Made by a program: the position numbers and the translations under genes
Shown here: piece by piece, positions 47,299 to 56,417 of the stretch
How the letters are laid out: each line of letters opens with the position of its first letter
Numbering within the stretch: the first letter of the stretch is position 1
Origin: Azonexus sp.
GTDB lineage: Bacteria; Pseudomonadota; Gammaproteobacteria; Burkholderiales; Rhodocyclaceae
Assembly: GCF_023150235.1 (NCBI RefSeq)
Contig: NZ_JAKLLH010000011.1
Span: forward strand, 161,888-225,887
DNA length: 64,000 nucleotides
Direction: 5' to 3'
Notes under the pieces: generated by a model
Told to the model about the DNA's origin: nothing
Database searches by the model: none
Seen by the model: only the letters and a program-made list of their open reading frames with translations

Positions 47299-47309
47299 CG
47301 CGCGCCCGC

Positions 47310-48512
47310 TCAGTCGTAAGCGAGGCCCATCGCCTCGCGCACGTCGCGCATCGTCTCGCGGGCGTACTCGCGAGCCTTCTCGCAGCCGTCGGCAACGATG
47401 TTGCGAACCAGGGCCGGGTCGTCGAGATACATCTGCGCCCGCTCGCGCATCGGCGCCTGCTCCTTGAGGATGCCGGCAATCACCGGCTGCTTGCACTCGA
47501 TGCAACCGATGCCGGCGCTCTTGCAGCCCTGCTGTACCCAGTCGCGAGTCGATTCATCGGAATACACCTGATGCAACTGCCACACCGGGCAGCGCGCCGG
47601 ATCGCCCGGGTCGGTACGACGCACGCGGTTGGTGTCGGTCGGCATCGACTTGATCTTCTTCGCCACCGACTCCTCGGACTCACGCAGGGTGATCGTGTTG
47701 TGGTAGGACTTGGACATCTTCTGACCGTCGAGGCCGGGCATCTTCGATTCCGGCGTCAGCAGGTAGCCGGGTTCGACCAGGATCATCTTGCCGGTGCCTT
47801 CGAGGTAACCGAACAGCCGTTCACGGTCAACCGCCGACAAATGCTGAATTTCATGCAGCAGCGCCTTGGCCTGCTCGACGGCTTCCTTGTCGCCATCCTG
47901 CTGGAAACGGGTACGCAACTCCTCGTAAAGCCGCGCCTTCTTGCCGCCCAGCTTCTTGACCGCCTCCTTCGCCTTGTCCTCGAAGCCCGGCTCGCGACCG
48001 TACATGTGGTTGAAGCGGCGCGCCAGTTCGCGGGTGAATTCGACGTGCGGAATCTGGTCCTCGCCGACCGGCACCTTGTCGGCGCGGTAGATCAGGATGT
48101 CGGCGCTCATCAACAGCGGATAACCGAGGAAGCCGTAGGTGGTCAGATCCTTGCCGGCCAGCTTTTCCTGCTGGTCCTTGTAGGTCGGCACGCGTTCGAG
48201 CCAGCCGAGCGGCGTCATCATCGACATCAGCAAATGCAACTCGGCGTGCTCGGGCACCTTGGACTGGATGAACAGGGTCGCCTTGTTGGGGTCGACGCCG
48301 GCCGCCAGCCAGTCGATCAACATGTCCATCGACGACTGCTCGATTCCCTGCGGGCTATCGTAATGCGTGGTCAGCGCGTGCCAGTCGGCGACGAAGAACA
48401 GGCAGGGATACTCGTGCTGGAGCTTGACCCAGTTCTTGAGCACCCCGTGGTAGTGGCCGAGGTGCAGCGCGCCGGTGGGGCGCATGCCGGAAAGGACTCG
48501 TTCTGCGTACAT
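47310..48512 (-). CDS. trpS: Tryptophanyl-tRNA synthetase
   Basis: A 400-residue class I synthetase with the HIGH-like GALHLGHYHG near the start and GQKMSKSYHN (KMSKS). It is some 65 residues longer than E. coli TrpS because of an insert in the middle (KEAVKKLGGKKARLYEELRTRFQQDG...), as in other betaproteobacteria. A four-Cys-like tail (CKSAGIGCIECK) is present. Confidence 0.95.
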   Translation of the reverse strand: MYAERVLSGMRPTGALHLGHYHGVLKNWVKLQHEYPCLFFVADWHALTTHYDSPQGIEQSSMDMLIDWLAAGVDPNKATLFIQSKVPEHAELHLLMSMMTPLGWLERVPTYKDQQEKLAGKDLTTYGFLGYPLLMSADILIYRADKVPVGEDQIPHVEFTRELARRFNHMYGREPGFEDKAKEAVKKLGGKKARLYEELRTRFQQDGDKEAVEQAKALLHEIQHLSAVDRERLFGYLEGTGKMILVEPGYLLTPESKMPGLDGQKMSKSYHNTITLRESEESVAKKIKSMPTDTNRVRRTDPGDPARCPVWQLHQVYSDESTRDWVQQGCKSAGIGCIECKQPVIAGILKEQAPMRERAQMYLDDPALVRNIVADGCEKAREYARETMRDVREAMGLAYD

Positions 48513-48566
48513 GATGGATTTATCGGAGAGTGAAAATTGGCGAAAGTTGAGAAGCGGGGCAAGCGC

Positions 48567-49223
48567 TCAGTAGAGACCGAACAAGGATTCGATGGCGCGG
48601 GCCGCGAAGCGCACCAGCGGATTCATGATCGCGCCCAGCACATCGGTGAATAACAAGAGCAACAGAATCGGAAAGCCCCAGCGCTCAAGCTGGGCGAAAC
48701 GCCAGGCCAGTGCATGCGGCAGCAGGCTGACGGCGATCCGGCCGCCGTCGAGCGGCGGCAGCGGCAGCAGGTTCAAGACCATCAGCACGCAATTGGTGAT
48801 CACCCCGATCTTGCTCATCTCGGTCAAGGGCAAGGTAAAGCTGCTTTCCGGCAGGGTCCACGCCAGTTTGAGCAGCATCGCCCAAGCCAGGGCCATTGCC
48901 AGATTGGCCAGCGGCCCGGCGGCGGCGACCCACAGCATGTCGCGCTTGGGGTGACGCAGGCGGCCGAAATCGACCGGTACCGGCTTGGCGTAGCCGAAGA
49001 GGAAGGAACCGCCGGAAAACAGCAGGATCGCCAGCGGCAGCACCACGGTGCCGACGGGATCGATATGACGCAGGGGATTGAGGCTGATTCGCCCCAGTTG
49101 CCAGGCGGTCGGGTCGCCGAAATGGCGGGCGGCGTAGCCGTGTGCCGCTTCGTGCAGGGTGATCGCAAAAATCACCGGCAAGGCGGCGACCGCGATGGTC
49201 TGGATCAGGGCGTTGATCTCCAT
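48567..49223 (-). CDS. Site-2 protease family (M50) membrane protein
   Basis: A 218-residue membrane protease with the zinc motif HEAAHGYAARHFGDPTA in the first helix and NLLPLPPLDGGRI as the second metal-binding motif. Its substrate is unknown; such proteins cut membrane anchors. It lies between trpS and the YciO-type gene. Confidence 0.9.
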   Translation of the reverse strand: MEINALIQTIAVAALPVIFAITLHEAAHGYAARHFGDPTAWQLGRISLNPLRHIDPVGTVVLPLAILLFSGGSFLFGYAKPVPVDFGRLRHPKRDMLWVAAAGPLANLAMALAWAMLLKLAWTLPESSFTLPLTEMSKIGVITNCVLMVLNLLPLPPLDGGRIAVSLLPHALAWRFAQLERWGFPILLLLLFTDVLGAIMNPLVRFAARAIESLFGLY

Positions 49224-49232
49224 TTCTCCGCC

Positions 49233-49859
49233 CTACTCCAGGCCGAACGGCGCCAAGGGACCGCGACCGGCGCGCAGCAGTTCCGGCGTGCCGGTCGTGA
49301 GATCGATCACCGTCGTCGACTCGGTGCCGCAGTGGCCGGCATCGAGAATCCAGTCGATCCGGTCCTCGAGACGATCCTGGATTTCCCAGCCCTCGGTCAG
49401 CGGAGCCTCATCACCGGGCAGGTGCAAGGTACAGGTCAGCAAGGGTTCGCCGAGTTCGGCGAGCAGGGCCAGCGCCACCGGATGATCGGGAATGCGCAAG
49501 CCGATGGTCTTGCGCTTGGGGTGCATCACCCGCCGTGGCAATTCCTTCGAGCCTTCGAGAATAAAGACATAAGAGCCCGGCGTCGCGGCCTTGAGCAGGC
49601 GGTACTGGACATTGTCCACGCGGGCGTAATTGGCGATATCGGAGAGATCGCGGCACATCAGGGTCAGGTGATGGCGGTCATCGATCTGGCGGATCTGACG
49701 GATGCGGTCGAGCGCCTCCTTGTCCCCGAGATGGCAGCCGAGGGCGTAGCAGGAATCGGTCGGCAAGGCGACGATGGCGCCGTTGCGAATGAATTCGGCA
49801 GCCTGCAGGAGCAGGCGCGACTGGGGATTTTCCGGGTGGATATTGACGACGCGGGCCAT
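49233..49859 (-). CDS. yciO: L-threonylcarbamoyladenylate synthase-like protein, YciO type
   Basis: A 208-residue protein with the YrdC/Sua5 fold: FIRNGAIVALPTDSCYALGCHLGDKEALDRIRQIR, LMCRDLSDIANYARVDN, KRKTIGLRIPDHPVA. YciO members are paralogues of TsaC; their exact substrate is uncertain. It is followed closely by the site-2 protease gene, 9 bases away. Confidence 0.9.
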   Translation of the reverse strand: MARVVNIHPENPQSRLLLQAAEFIRNGAIVALPTDSCYALGCHLGDKEALDRIRQIRQIDDRHHLTLMCRDLSDIANYARVDNVQYRLLKAATPGSYVFILEGSKELPRRVMHPKRKTIGLRIPDHPVALALLAELGEPLLTCTLHLPGDEAPLTEGWEIQDRLEDRIDWILDAGHCGTESTTVIDLTTGTPELLRAGRGPLAPFGLE

Positions 49860-49923
49860 GAATCGGGAGTTTGGGAGAACGGTGGGGAAAAATACGGAAG
49901 AAGGCGGGAAGCGGCAAGCCGCG

Positions 49924-50763
49924 CTAAAGGAAGAGGCGCCAGACCGGCTTCAAATCGAGCGGCAACTGTGCCACGCGACCGAGATCGACATGGCTTTCTT
50001 CCGGCCCGTGAAAATCCGAGCCGCGCGAGGCATGAAAAGCGTAGTGCCGGGCCAGGCGGGCGAAATGCAGGACATGATCGGGAGAATGGCTGCCGCTGAC
50101 CACTTCGATCCCCTGCCCGCCCAGGGCCTTGAAATCGTCGAGCAAGCGGCGCGTATCGCCACCGGAAAGTTTGTAGCGCCCCGGATGGGCAATCACCGCC
50201 ACCCCGCCGGCGGCGTGGATCCAGCCTGTCGCCTCCTCCAGCGTGGCCCAGCGATGATCGACATAACCCGGCTTACCCGGCGTCAGGTAATGCTGGAACA
50301 CGCTCGAAACCTCGCGTGCAATCCCGATCGACACCAGATAACGGGCAAAATGCGCCCGCGAAATCAGGTCCGGGTTGGTCACATACTGCAAGGCCCCTTC
50401 GTAAACTCCGGGAATACCGATTGCGGCAAGCGCCTCCCCCATCCGTTTGGCGCGTTCGCTACGCCCGAGGCGCAAGGCATCGAGCCCGCCGGCCAGGGCT
50501 GGGTTCGCCGCCGAAAAAGCCAGGCCGACGATGTGGATGGGCGTGGCGCGCCATTCGATGGAAATTTCGACGCCCGGCACGAAAGCCAGACTGCATTCGC
50601 CGGCCGCCTCGGCCGCCTCCGGCAGACCGCCGAGCGTATCGTGATCGGTCAAGGCCCAGCAATCGACACCGTTAGCCGCCGCCCGACGCGCGACATCGCC
50701 CGGCGACAACAAGCCGTCGGAAGCGGTGGAATGACAATGGAAATCGAAATTGGCAGGCGTCAC
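49924..50763 (-). CDS. PHP-domain 3',5'-nucleoside bisphosphate phosphatase/RNase AM
   Basis: A 279-residue enzyme with PHP metal-binding motifs: FDFHCHSTASDG, WALTDHDTLGG, FVPGVEISIEW, GVAVIAHPGRYKL and RGSDFHGPEE. Related to YciV (RNase AM), which trims 5S rRNA and hydrolyses pAp. The open frame begins with TTG at 50784; the GTG at 50763 just before the PHP domain is preferred. Confidence 0.88.
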   Translation of the reverse strand: MTPANFDFHCHSTASDGLLSPGDVARRAAANGVDCWALTDHDTLGGLPEAAEAAGECSLAFVPGVEISIEWRATPIHIVGLAFSAANPALAGGLDALRLGRSERAKRMGEALAAIGIPGVYEGALQYVTNPDLISRAHFARYLVSIGIAREVSSVFQHYLTPGKPGYVDHRWATLEEATGWIHAAGGVAVIAHPGRYKLSGGDTRRLLDDFKALGGQGIEVVSGSHSPDHVLHFARLARHYAFHASRGSDFHGPEESHVDLGRVAQLPLDLKPVWRLFL

Positions 50764-50851
50764 GGAGAAATCGCGGCGGAACAAAGGCCGATTCTAGCAC
50801 GAAGGGAAGAGCCCCCCGTGGCCACGGGAGATCGCCGCGACTGGCCGCAAA

Positions 50852-50893
50852 CACGGTCGACGGGAAAAAAGCCGGTTTTTGCCGTCGACCGTG
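50852..50893. repeat. Composite hairpin of two palindrome halves
   Basis: CACGGTCGACGG (50852-50863) and its exact inverse CCGTCGACCGTG (50882-50893) flank an inner A-run/GCCGG/T-run stem. A long hairpin results, downstream of feoB on the minus strand and upstream of the PHP gene. It is a variant of the dispersed palindrome, with two halves apart. Confidence 0.75.
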
Positions 50894-50931
50894 AACTACC
50901 GGGCCAAACCCTCTCCGCCGGCCGACGAGGC

Positions 50932-53070
50932 TCAAAATCCCAGGGCCTGGAGGCTGCGGTAGGCGGCAAAGGCCAGCAGCCAGGCGAAGAGGTTGGGATA
51001 GATCAGGTAGAACAAACGCCATTTCCAGAAGGCCACCTGCCCGAAAAATGCACTCATCGCGGCAATGCAGGGCGAGTAGGTCATGATGATGAGGATGAAG
51101 GCGATACCGGTTTTGAAGTCCACCGAATCGCGCAGGCGGGCGCTGAGGTCGAGCGGCGGCGCTTCCCCACCGCCCTCCCCGCCCTCCCCGCCCTCGCCGA
51201 TCTGGTAGAGCGTGGCCAGGGTGCCGACAGCGGCCTCCTTGGCCGCGAGCGCGCCAAGGATGGAGATGGACAGCTTCCACTCGAAGCCAAGCGGTGCAAA
51301 CACTGGCTGGATGACCTGGCCGATCTGGCCGAGATAGCTGTGCTCAAGCCGTGTCGAAGGGCTGACTTGCACCGTGGGATCGGCGACGGGAAAGGAGCCG
51401 AGAAACCAGATCAGGAGCGAGATCAGGCCGATATTCACTCCGGCACGCCGGATGAAAATCCGCGCTTTGAGGATCAGGTCCAGGCACAAAGGGCGAAGCG
51501 CCGGCAGGCGATAACGGGGCAATTCCATCACGAATGGCTCGGCCGGACCACGCAGGATGGAAAAGCGCAGCATTTTTGCCACCCCCAGCGCCAGCAATGG
51601 TCCCGAGGCGTAAATGGCGAACAGGACATTGCCTGCCTGCATCGGCGGGAAAAACGCGGAGACGAAGAGCACATAAACCGGCAGACGCGCGGAACAGGAA
51701 AAGAAACCGATGACCAGCAGGGTCAGCAGCCGATCGCGCGGACTGCGCAAGGTATGGGCGGCGAGATAGGCCGGCACCGAGCAGCCGAATCCGGTAATCA
51801 GGGGAATGAAGGCACGCCCATGCAGCCCGAAGCGTTTCATCACGCCATCGAGAAGATAGGCGGCGCGCGCCATGTAGCCGGATTGTTCGAGCAGGTTGAT
51901 GCCGAGAAAGAGAACGAGGATGTTGGGCAGGAAGGAAAGCACGGTGCCGATGGCCGGAATCGCCCCCTCGGCCAGCGCCCGCGACGCCGGATGGACGGGC
52001 AAGCCGCTTTGCAGGAGAGTGGAAAGCACGTCGAATCCTTCGCGGATCAGCGCGGCAGCCTCCTCCCCGACATGAAAAGTGGCCTGAAACAGGCACCAGA
52101 TAGCCAGCAGGAGAACCGGCAGCCCCCAGAGCGGATGCAGCAAAAGGCGGTCGAGGCGCTCGCTTGGCGTGTGTTGCAAATTACTGCCGCCGGTCTGGGC
52201 CATGACTCCCCGGGCCAGCGATGCGCGGGCGGCGGCAATTGCCTGCGCCGCATTCCGGTGACCGCTGAGATCGGCCAGTCGCTGGCGGCTTTCGCGCAAC
52301 AAGTCGTGCAGATCGACAAAAACGGGCTTGCTGAGAATACGGCCATAGGCGCTGCGATCATCCTCAAGCAAGCGCAAGGCCACCGCCCGCGCCGCCGCCG
52401 GGGTAGGCGCCAGTTCGCGATCCTGCAGTATCTTTTCGCTCAGGGGCTCGATGGCCTCCTCGATCAGGCGTTCATAGACCGGCGCCGGCGGCGGGGCGAG
52501 AGGAATTCCCGACACAGCGGCAAAAGGCAGCGGTGGCCGGGAAGCGCAGCCTGCGCAAGCACTGCCGCAGGCGGCCGGCGGACAGGTGGGCGCCGCGGTC
52601 AGCAAGGTCTCGCGCAAGAGATCGAGCCCTTCGCCGCTCACCGCCGACACCGGCAGCACTGGCACCCCCAACAAGGCCGACATCTGCTGAAAATCGGGTC
52701 GCGGCTCTGCCGCCGGCCACTCGTCCATCATGTTAACCACCAGCACCAGCGGGCGGTTGAGGTCGAGAAGCTGGAAGCTCAGCGGCAGGTTTTTCGGGAG
52801 TTGGGCGGCATTGACGACATTGAGGACGAGATCGTAATCGCCGGCATCGAGAACACTGCGGGTAATCTCTTCCTCCGGCGTGCAGGCGCTCAGGTTGTAA
52901 AGCCCCGGCAAGTCGACCACCGTCAGGCGCTGGCCGGCATGGTCGACCCAGCCGGTGTTTTGGCGCAAGGTGATCCCGGTGAAGTTGGCCACCTTGAAAT
53001 GGGCGCCCGTCAAGGCATTGGCCAGATGCGTCTTGCCAACGTTCGGTTGGCCCACCAGTACGATTTTCAT
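50932..53070 (-). CDS. feoB: Ferrous iron transporter FeoB
   Basis: A 712-residue Fe(II) transporter: N-terminal G domain with GQPNVGKTHL (7-16), G2 NFTGIT, G3 DLPGLY and VVNMMDEW, then a GDI-like helical domain and about eight to ten membrane helices with two GATE motifs (including FIPLITGFGCSVPAYLAAHTLRSPRDR). A Cys-rich stretch CPPAACGSACAGC (about residues 165-177) lies after the G domain. The open frame to 53301 overlaps feoA; MKIVLVGQPN at 53070 is the start, 13 bases after feoA. Confidence 0.95.
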   Translation of the reverse strand: MKIVLVGQPNVGKTHLANALTGAHFKVANFTGITLRQNTGWVDHAGQRLTVVDLPGLYNLSACTPEEEITRSVLDAGDYDLVLNVVNAAQLPKNLPLSFQLLDLNRPLVLVVNMMDEWPAAEPRPDFQQMSALLGVPVLPVSAVSGEGLDLLRETLLTAAPTCPPAACGSACAGCASRPPLPFAAVSGIPLAPPPAPVYERLIEEAIEPLSEKILQDRELAPTPAAARAVALRLLEDDRSAYGRILSKPVFVDLHDLLRESRQRLADLSGHRNAAQAIAAARASLARGVMAQTGGSNLQHTPSERLDRLLLHPLWGLPVLLLAIWCLFQATFHVGEEAAALIREGFDVLSTLLQSGLPVHPASRALAEGAIPAIGTVLSFLPNILVLFLGINLLEQSGYMARAAYLLDGVMKRFGLHGRAFIPLITGFGCSVPAYLAAHTLRSPRDRLLTLLVIGFFSCSARLPVYVLFVSAFFPPMQAGNVLFAIYASGPLLALGVAKMLRFSILRGPAEPFVMELPRYRLPALRPLCLDLILKARIFIRRAGVNIGLISLLIWFLGSFPVADPTVQVSPSTRLEHSYLGQIGQVIQPVFAPLGFEWKLSISILGALAAKEAAVGTLATLYQIGEGGEGGEGGGEAPPLDLSARLRDSVDFKTGIAFILIIMTYSPCIAAMSAFFGQVAFWKWRLFYLIYPNLFAWLLAFAAYRSLQALGF

Positions 53071-53083
53071 GCCGTCGGCCCGC

Positions 53084-53377
53084 TCATTCGCCGGCCAGGT
53101 CGCTACAGTGACGTGGCGAATGACGCTCCACCAGGGGGAAAACCGCGATTCGCGCTGCTTCCTCCGCCCGCAGGAGCATGGCGATGCCATCGACGGAAAC
53201 GGCCAGGGTCTGGCGCCCCAGGGTGCGCTTGAGCAGACGCACCTGGCTGCCACGGACGAAACCCATGGCCAGCAAACGCTGCTCGACCATTTCCGGGCCA
53301 TCGACGGCGGCGACCCGGTAGGTGTGTTCAGGATGGCCGTGAACCAGTTGCAGCCGGCACGGAGAAGGACAGGTCAT
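53084..53377 (-). CDS. feoA: Ferrous iron transport protein FeoA
   Basis: A 97-residue SH3-like protein with RVAAVDGPEMVEQRLLAMGFVRGSQVRLLKRTLGRQTLAVSVDGIAMLLRAEEAARIAV, the FeoA core. It acts with FeoB in Fe(II) uptake. Its ATG overlaps the diguanylate cyclase stop (ATGA), so it is translated with that gene. Confidence 0.93.
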   Translation of the reverse strand: MTCPSPCRLQLVHGHPEHTYRVAAVDGPEMVEQRLLAMGFVRGSQVRLLKRTLGRQTLAVSVDGIAMLLRAEEAARIAVFPLVERHSPRHCSDLAGE

Positions 53378-54495
53378 GGATTTTCCTCGTTGCAGCGGGA
53401 AATTTCGACACGGTTGCGACCGTGGTGCTTGGCGGCATAAAGCGCGGCGTCGGTACGCCCGATCCAGGCCACCAGTTCTTCGCCCGGACGATGAACGGCA
53501 ACCCCGAAGCTGCAGGTGGCGTGGGGTTCGGAATCGGGATGCAGCGCCGGGTCGGCAATGCTCGAACGCAGCATTTCGGCGAGGTGGGCGGCGGCTTCCT
53601 CAGCGGTTTCCGGCAGCAGGATGAGAAATTCCTCACCGCCCCAGCGACCGATGAAATCGCTTTCCCGCAGGCGGGAACGCGCCAGGCAGGCAACCCGGCA
53701 AATCACCGTATCGCCCATGTTGTGGCCAAAAGTGTCGTTGATGCGCTTGAAGTGGTCGATATCGAACATCAGCATCGCCACGGGGTGGCCATAACGCCGG
53801 GCGCGACTGATTTCGCGCTCGATCTGCTCGATCAGCGCATGGCGGTTGCACAGTCCGGTGAGGAAATCGGTACGTGAAAGGGCCTCGAAACGTTCCCGTT
53901 CCTCGCGGATACGCGCTGCCAGCTTGCGATGCTCGCGGATATCGCGCTTGAACTCGATGTAATAAAGCGCTTCACCCAGTTCGTTGCTGATGGTGAAGCA
54001 AGACAGGCCGACATCGATCAATTCACCGCTGGCATGGCCAACGCGATATTCACCGCTGAACTGGCGGATTCCACGCAAGGTCTCGACCGTTTTCAGGTCG
54101 GTATCGCCGGCCCGGTAAGCGGGTAGCGTGCCCAGGAAGGTCTCATCGTCAAAGCCGAGAAAATCGCGATGACTCTGGTTTTGCAAGGTGTAGCGACCAT
54201 CCTCGCCGATCACCGCGATTGCATCGTTGGAACGCTCGAAGATTTGCTGGTAAAGACGCAGGTGGCGGCTGAACCACTGGCTGGAGAGACCAATGCAGCC
54301 TGCCATTGCAATCATGCTGACCGCCAGGATCAAGAGCAGGCGACCGCTGAGAATGCCCGAATCCTGGCTGCGCCCCAAGGCCATCGCGGTGTGCACCAGG
54401 CCGTACTGGGTGAAGGACCAGGCCAGCAGACAAAGCAGCAGGCCGGCGGTCAGGAGCGCATCGCGTCGGGAGGGCAAAAACCGGGAGGGGATCAT
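53374..54495 (-). CDS. Membrane diguanylate cyclase (PAS-GGDEF)
   Basis: About 373 residues: two membrane helices at the N-terminus (LLTAGLLLCLLAWSFTQYG; LLLILAVSMIAMAGCIGL), a PAS domain (FERSNDAIAVIGEDGRYTLQN...), and a GGDEF domain with active site RWGGEEFLILLP and the RxxD inhibition site (RESD) five residues before it. It makes cyclic di-GMP and so sets attachment or motility. It is the first gene of the operon with feoA and feoB. The ATG at 54519 is next to the Fur-like box, leaving no room for a ribosome site; ATG at 54495 (MIPSRFLPSRRD) is preferred. Confidence 0.88.
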   Translation of the reverse strand: MIPSRFLPSRRDALLTAGLLLCLLAWSFTQYGLVHTAMALGRSQDSGILSGRLLLILAVSMIAMAGCIGLSSQWFSRHLRLYQQIFERSNDAIAVIGEDGRYTLQNQSHRDFLGFDDETFLGTLPAYRAGDTDLKTVETLRGIRQFSGEYRVGHASGELIDVGLSCFTISNELGEALYYIEFKRDIREHRKLAARIREERERFEALSRTDFLTGLCNRHALIEQIEREISRARRYGHPVAMLMFDIDHFKRINDTFGHNMGDTVICRVACLARSRLRESDFIGRWGGEEFLILLPETAEEAAAHLAEMLRSSIADPALHPDSEPHATCSFGVAVHRPGEELVAWIGRTDAALYAAKHHGRNRVEISRCNEENP

Positions 54496-54520
54496 CAAGC
54501 CGTGCCGTTTTGACGGCATT

Positions 54521-54539
54521 AATAGGAATTATTCTCATT
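54521..54539. promoter_or_regulatory. Fur-box-like sequence of the diguanylate cyclase-feoAB operon
   Basis: AATAGGAATTATTCTCATT is a near-palindrome carrying a clear Fur half-site (ATTCTCATT). It lies just before the first gene of an operon that contains feoA and feoB, the most likely target of Fur. On the other side is the gcv leader, 80 bases away. Confidence 0.6.
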
Positions 54540-54587
54540 AAACCAAATGCGATTGCAGGCTGTCAAGCCGGTAGAAAAAAAGCGCGG

Positions 54588-54617
54588 TTGCTTCCCGCCC
54601 GTCTTTGCCGCTATAGT
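54588..54617 (+). promoter_or_regulatory. Promoter of gcvTHP
   Basis: -35 TTGCTT (54588-54593) and -10 TATAGT (54612-54617) with 18-base spacing, placing transcription start near 54624, directly before the riboswitch. Confidence 0.65.
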
Positions 54618-54624
54618 CCCGCCC

Positions 54625-54800
54625 GTTCCACGGGAGAGTGCGGCCCTTCACGGTCAACCGCCGCCGAAGGCGCAATTTCACCCGAAAACGCTCAGGCAAA
54701 AGGACCGTGGAACTGTCGGCGAGCCGGCAAAACTCTGGAGAGCGGCGTCGACAGCGCCCACCGATGGGGCAAATCTCTCAGGTATCAAGGACAGAGGGGT
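54625..54800 (+). promoter_or_regulatory. Tandem glycine riboswitch
   Basis: Two glycine aptamers in a row: the first from CCACGGGAGAGTGCGG to CTCAGGCAAAAGGACCGTGG, the second from AACTCTGGAGAGCGGC to CTCTCAGGTATCAAGGACAG. The conserved GGAGAG, GCCGAAGG/GCAA and CTCAGG...AGGAC elements are all present in both. It senses glycine and controls the glycine-cleavage operon that follows. Confidence 0.94.
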
Positions 54801-54840
54801 GAAACGCAAGAAATGGCTTCTTTCGTTTCACCCCTTTTCT
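54795..54840 (+). terminator. Riboswitch expression platform (intrinsic terminator)
   Basis: A long stem GGGGTGAAACG.../CGTTTCACCCC followed by TTTT, starting right at the 3' end of the second aptamer. Glycine binding is expected to prevent this terminator and turn gcvTHP on. Confidence 0.75.
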
Positions 54841-54882
54841 CTTCCCAGAAATGGCTTTGCAAAAAGCCGGCAAAGGATGGAT

Positions 54883-55986
54883 ATGCTGAAGAAAACGCTT
54901 CTTAATGCCGCACACCGCGCGCTCAATGCCCGGATGGTCGATTTTGGCGGCTGGGACATGCCAGTCAATTACGGTTCGCAGATCGAGGAACACCACGCCG
55001 TGCGCAAGGACTGCGGGATGTTCGACGTCTCGCACATGTGCCCGGTCGATCTGGTCGGCGCCGATTGCCGTGCCTTCCTGTCGCGCCTGGTCGCCAACGA
55101 CGTCGCCAAGCTGACCGTCTCCGGCAAGGCGCTCTACTCCGCCATGTTGAACGACGCCGGCGGCGTGATCGACGACCTGATCATTTATTTCCTGACCGAA
55201 ACCCGCTTCCGCATCGTGGTCAACGCCGGCACCGCCGAGAAGGATCTGGCCTGGATGCAGGCCAAGGCCGCCGAGTGGCAGCTCGACGTGAGCATCACCC
55301 AGCGCCGCGACGGCGCCAACAGCCTCGGCATCATCGCCGTGCAAGGCCCGAACGCCCGCGCCAAGGTCTGGCAGGCTCTTGAACCCATCCTGCCGCAAGC
55401 CAAGGCCGCGACCGAAGGCCTGAAGGCCTTCTTCGCCGCCGAGGTCGACCAGTACTTCATCGCCAGCACCGGCTACACCGGCGAAGACGGCTACGAAATC
55501 ATGCTCCCGGCCGGCGAAGCCGAAAGCCTGTGGAACGCGCTCAAGGACGCCGGCGTTGCCCCCTGCGGCCTTGGCGCTCGCGACACGCTGCGCCTCGAAG
55601 CCGGCATGAACCTCTACGGCCAGGACATGGATGAGACGGTTTCGCCGCTCGACGCCGGCCTGGCCTGGACCGTCGCCATGAAGGACGAGCGCGAATTTGT
55701 CGGTAAGGCCGCGTTGACCGTGAATGGCCAGAAACAGCAGTTCCTCGGCCTGATCCTGCTCGACAAGGGCGTGCTGCGCGGCCACCAGAAGGTCGTCACC
55801 GCCCAGGGCGACGGCGAAATCACTTCTGGCTCTTTCTCGCCGACGCTGCAACATTCGATTGCGCTGGCCCGCCTGCCGCTCGGCGTGCAGATCGGTGACG
55901 AAGTCAGCGTCGACATCCGTGGCAAACTGCTCAAGGCCAAGGTCACCAAGCCGGTCTTTGCCCGCAACGGCAAAGCGGTTCAATAA
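54883..55986 (+). CDS. gcvT: Glycine cleavage system T protein (aminomethyltransferase)
   Basis: A 367-residue folate-dependent enzyme with [35 protein letters not shown] near the start, [11 protein letters not shown], and [23 protein letters not shown]. It transfers the aminomethyl group to tetrahydrofolate, releasing ammonia. Two in-frame ATGs (54877, 54883) exist; the AAAGGA ribosome site has proper spacing only to 54883. First gene of gcvTHP. Confidence 0.96.
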   Translation: MLKKTLLNAAHRALNARMVDFGGWDMPVNYGSQIEEHHAVRKDCGMFDVSHMCPVDLVGADCRAFLSRLVANDVAKLTVSGKALYSAMLNDAGGVIDDLIIYFLTETRFRIVVNAGTAEKDLAWMQAKAAEWQLDVSITQRRDGANSLGIIAVQGPNARAKVWQALEPILPQAKAATEGLKAFFAAEVDQYFIASTGYTGEDGYEIMLPAGEAESLWNALKDAGVAPCGLGARDTLRLEAGMNLYGQDMDETVSPLDAGLAWTVAMKDEREFVGKAALTVNGQKQQFLGLILLDKGVLRGHQKVVTAQGDGEITSGSFSPTLQHSIALARLPLGVQIGDEVSVDIRGKLLKAKVTKPVFARNGKAVQ

Positions 55987-56030
55987 GCTCGCAAGGCTTG
56001 CACAAAATCTCACCCATTCAGGAGAAAACC

Positions 56031-56417
56031 ATGTCCAACGTCCCGTCCAACCTCAAGTACGCCGCCTCGCACGAGTGGGTCCTCGTCAATGACGACGGTA
56101 CCGTCACCATCGGCATCACCGACCACGCCCAGGAAGCCCTCGGCGACCTCGTCTTCGTCGAACTGCCGGAAGTCGGCGCCCATTACGCTGCCGAGAAGGA
56201 AATCGCCGTCGTCGAATCGGTCAAGGCCGCTGCTGACGTCTATGCACCAATCGCCGGCACCGTCACCGAAGTGAACCAGGCCGCTGCCGACGCGCCGGAA
56301 GCGGTCAATGCCGACGCCTACGCCGCCTGGCTGTTCAAGCTGAAGCCGGACAACCTGGCCGACGTCGACGCCCTGCTCGACGCCGCCGGCTACCAGGCCG
56401 TGGCCGACGCCGCCTGA
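56031..56417 (+). CDS. gcvH: Glycine cleavage system H protein
   Basis: A 128-residue lipoyl carrier with the lipoylation site in [17 protein letters not shown] (Lys in ESVKAA). It carries the aminomethyl group between GcvP, GcvT and the dihydrolipoyl dehydrogenase. A strong ribosome site (AGGAGA) precedes the ATG. Confidence 0.97.
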   Translation: MSNVPSNLKYAASHEWVLVNDDGTVTIGITDHAQEALGDLVFVELPEVGAHYAAEKEIAVVESVKAAADVYAPIAGTVTEVNQAAADAPEAVNADAYAAWLFKLKPDNLADVDALLDAAGYQAVADAA

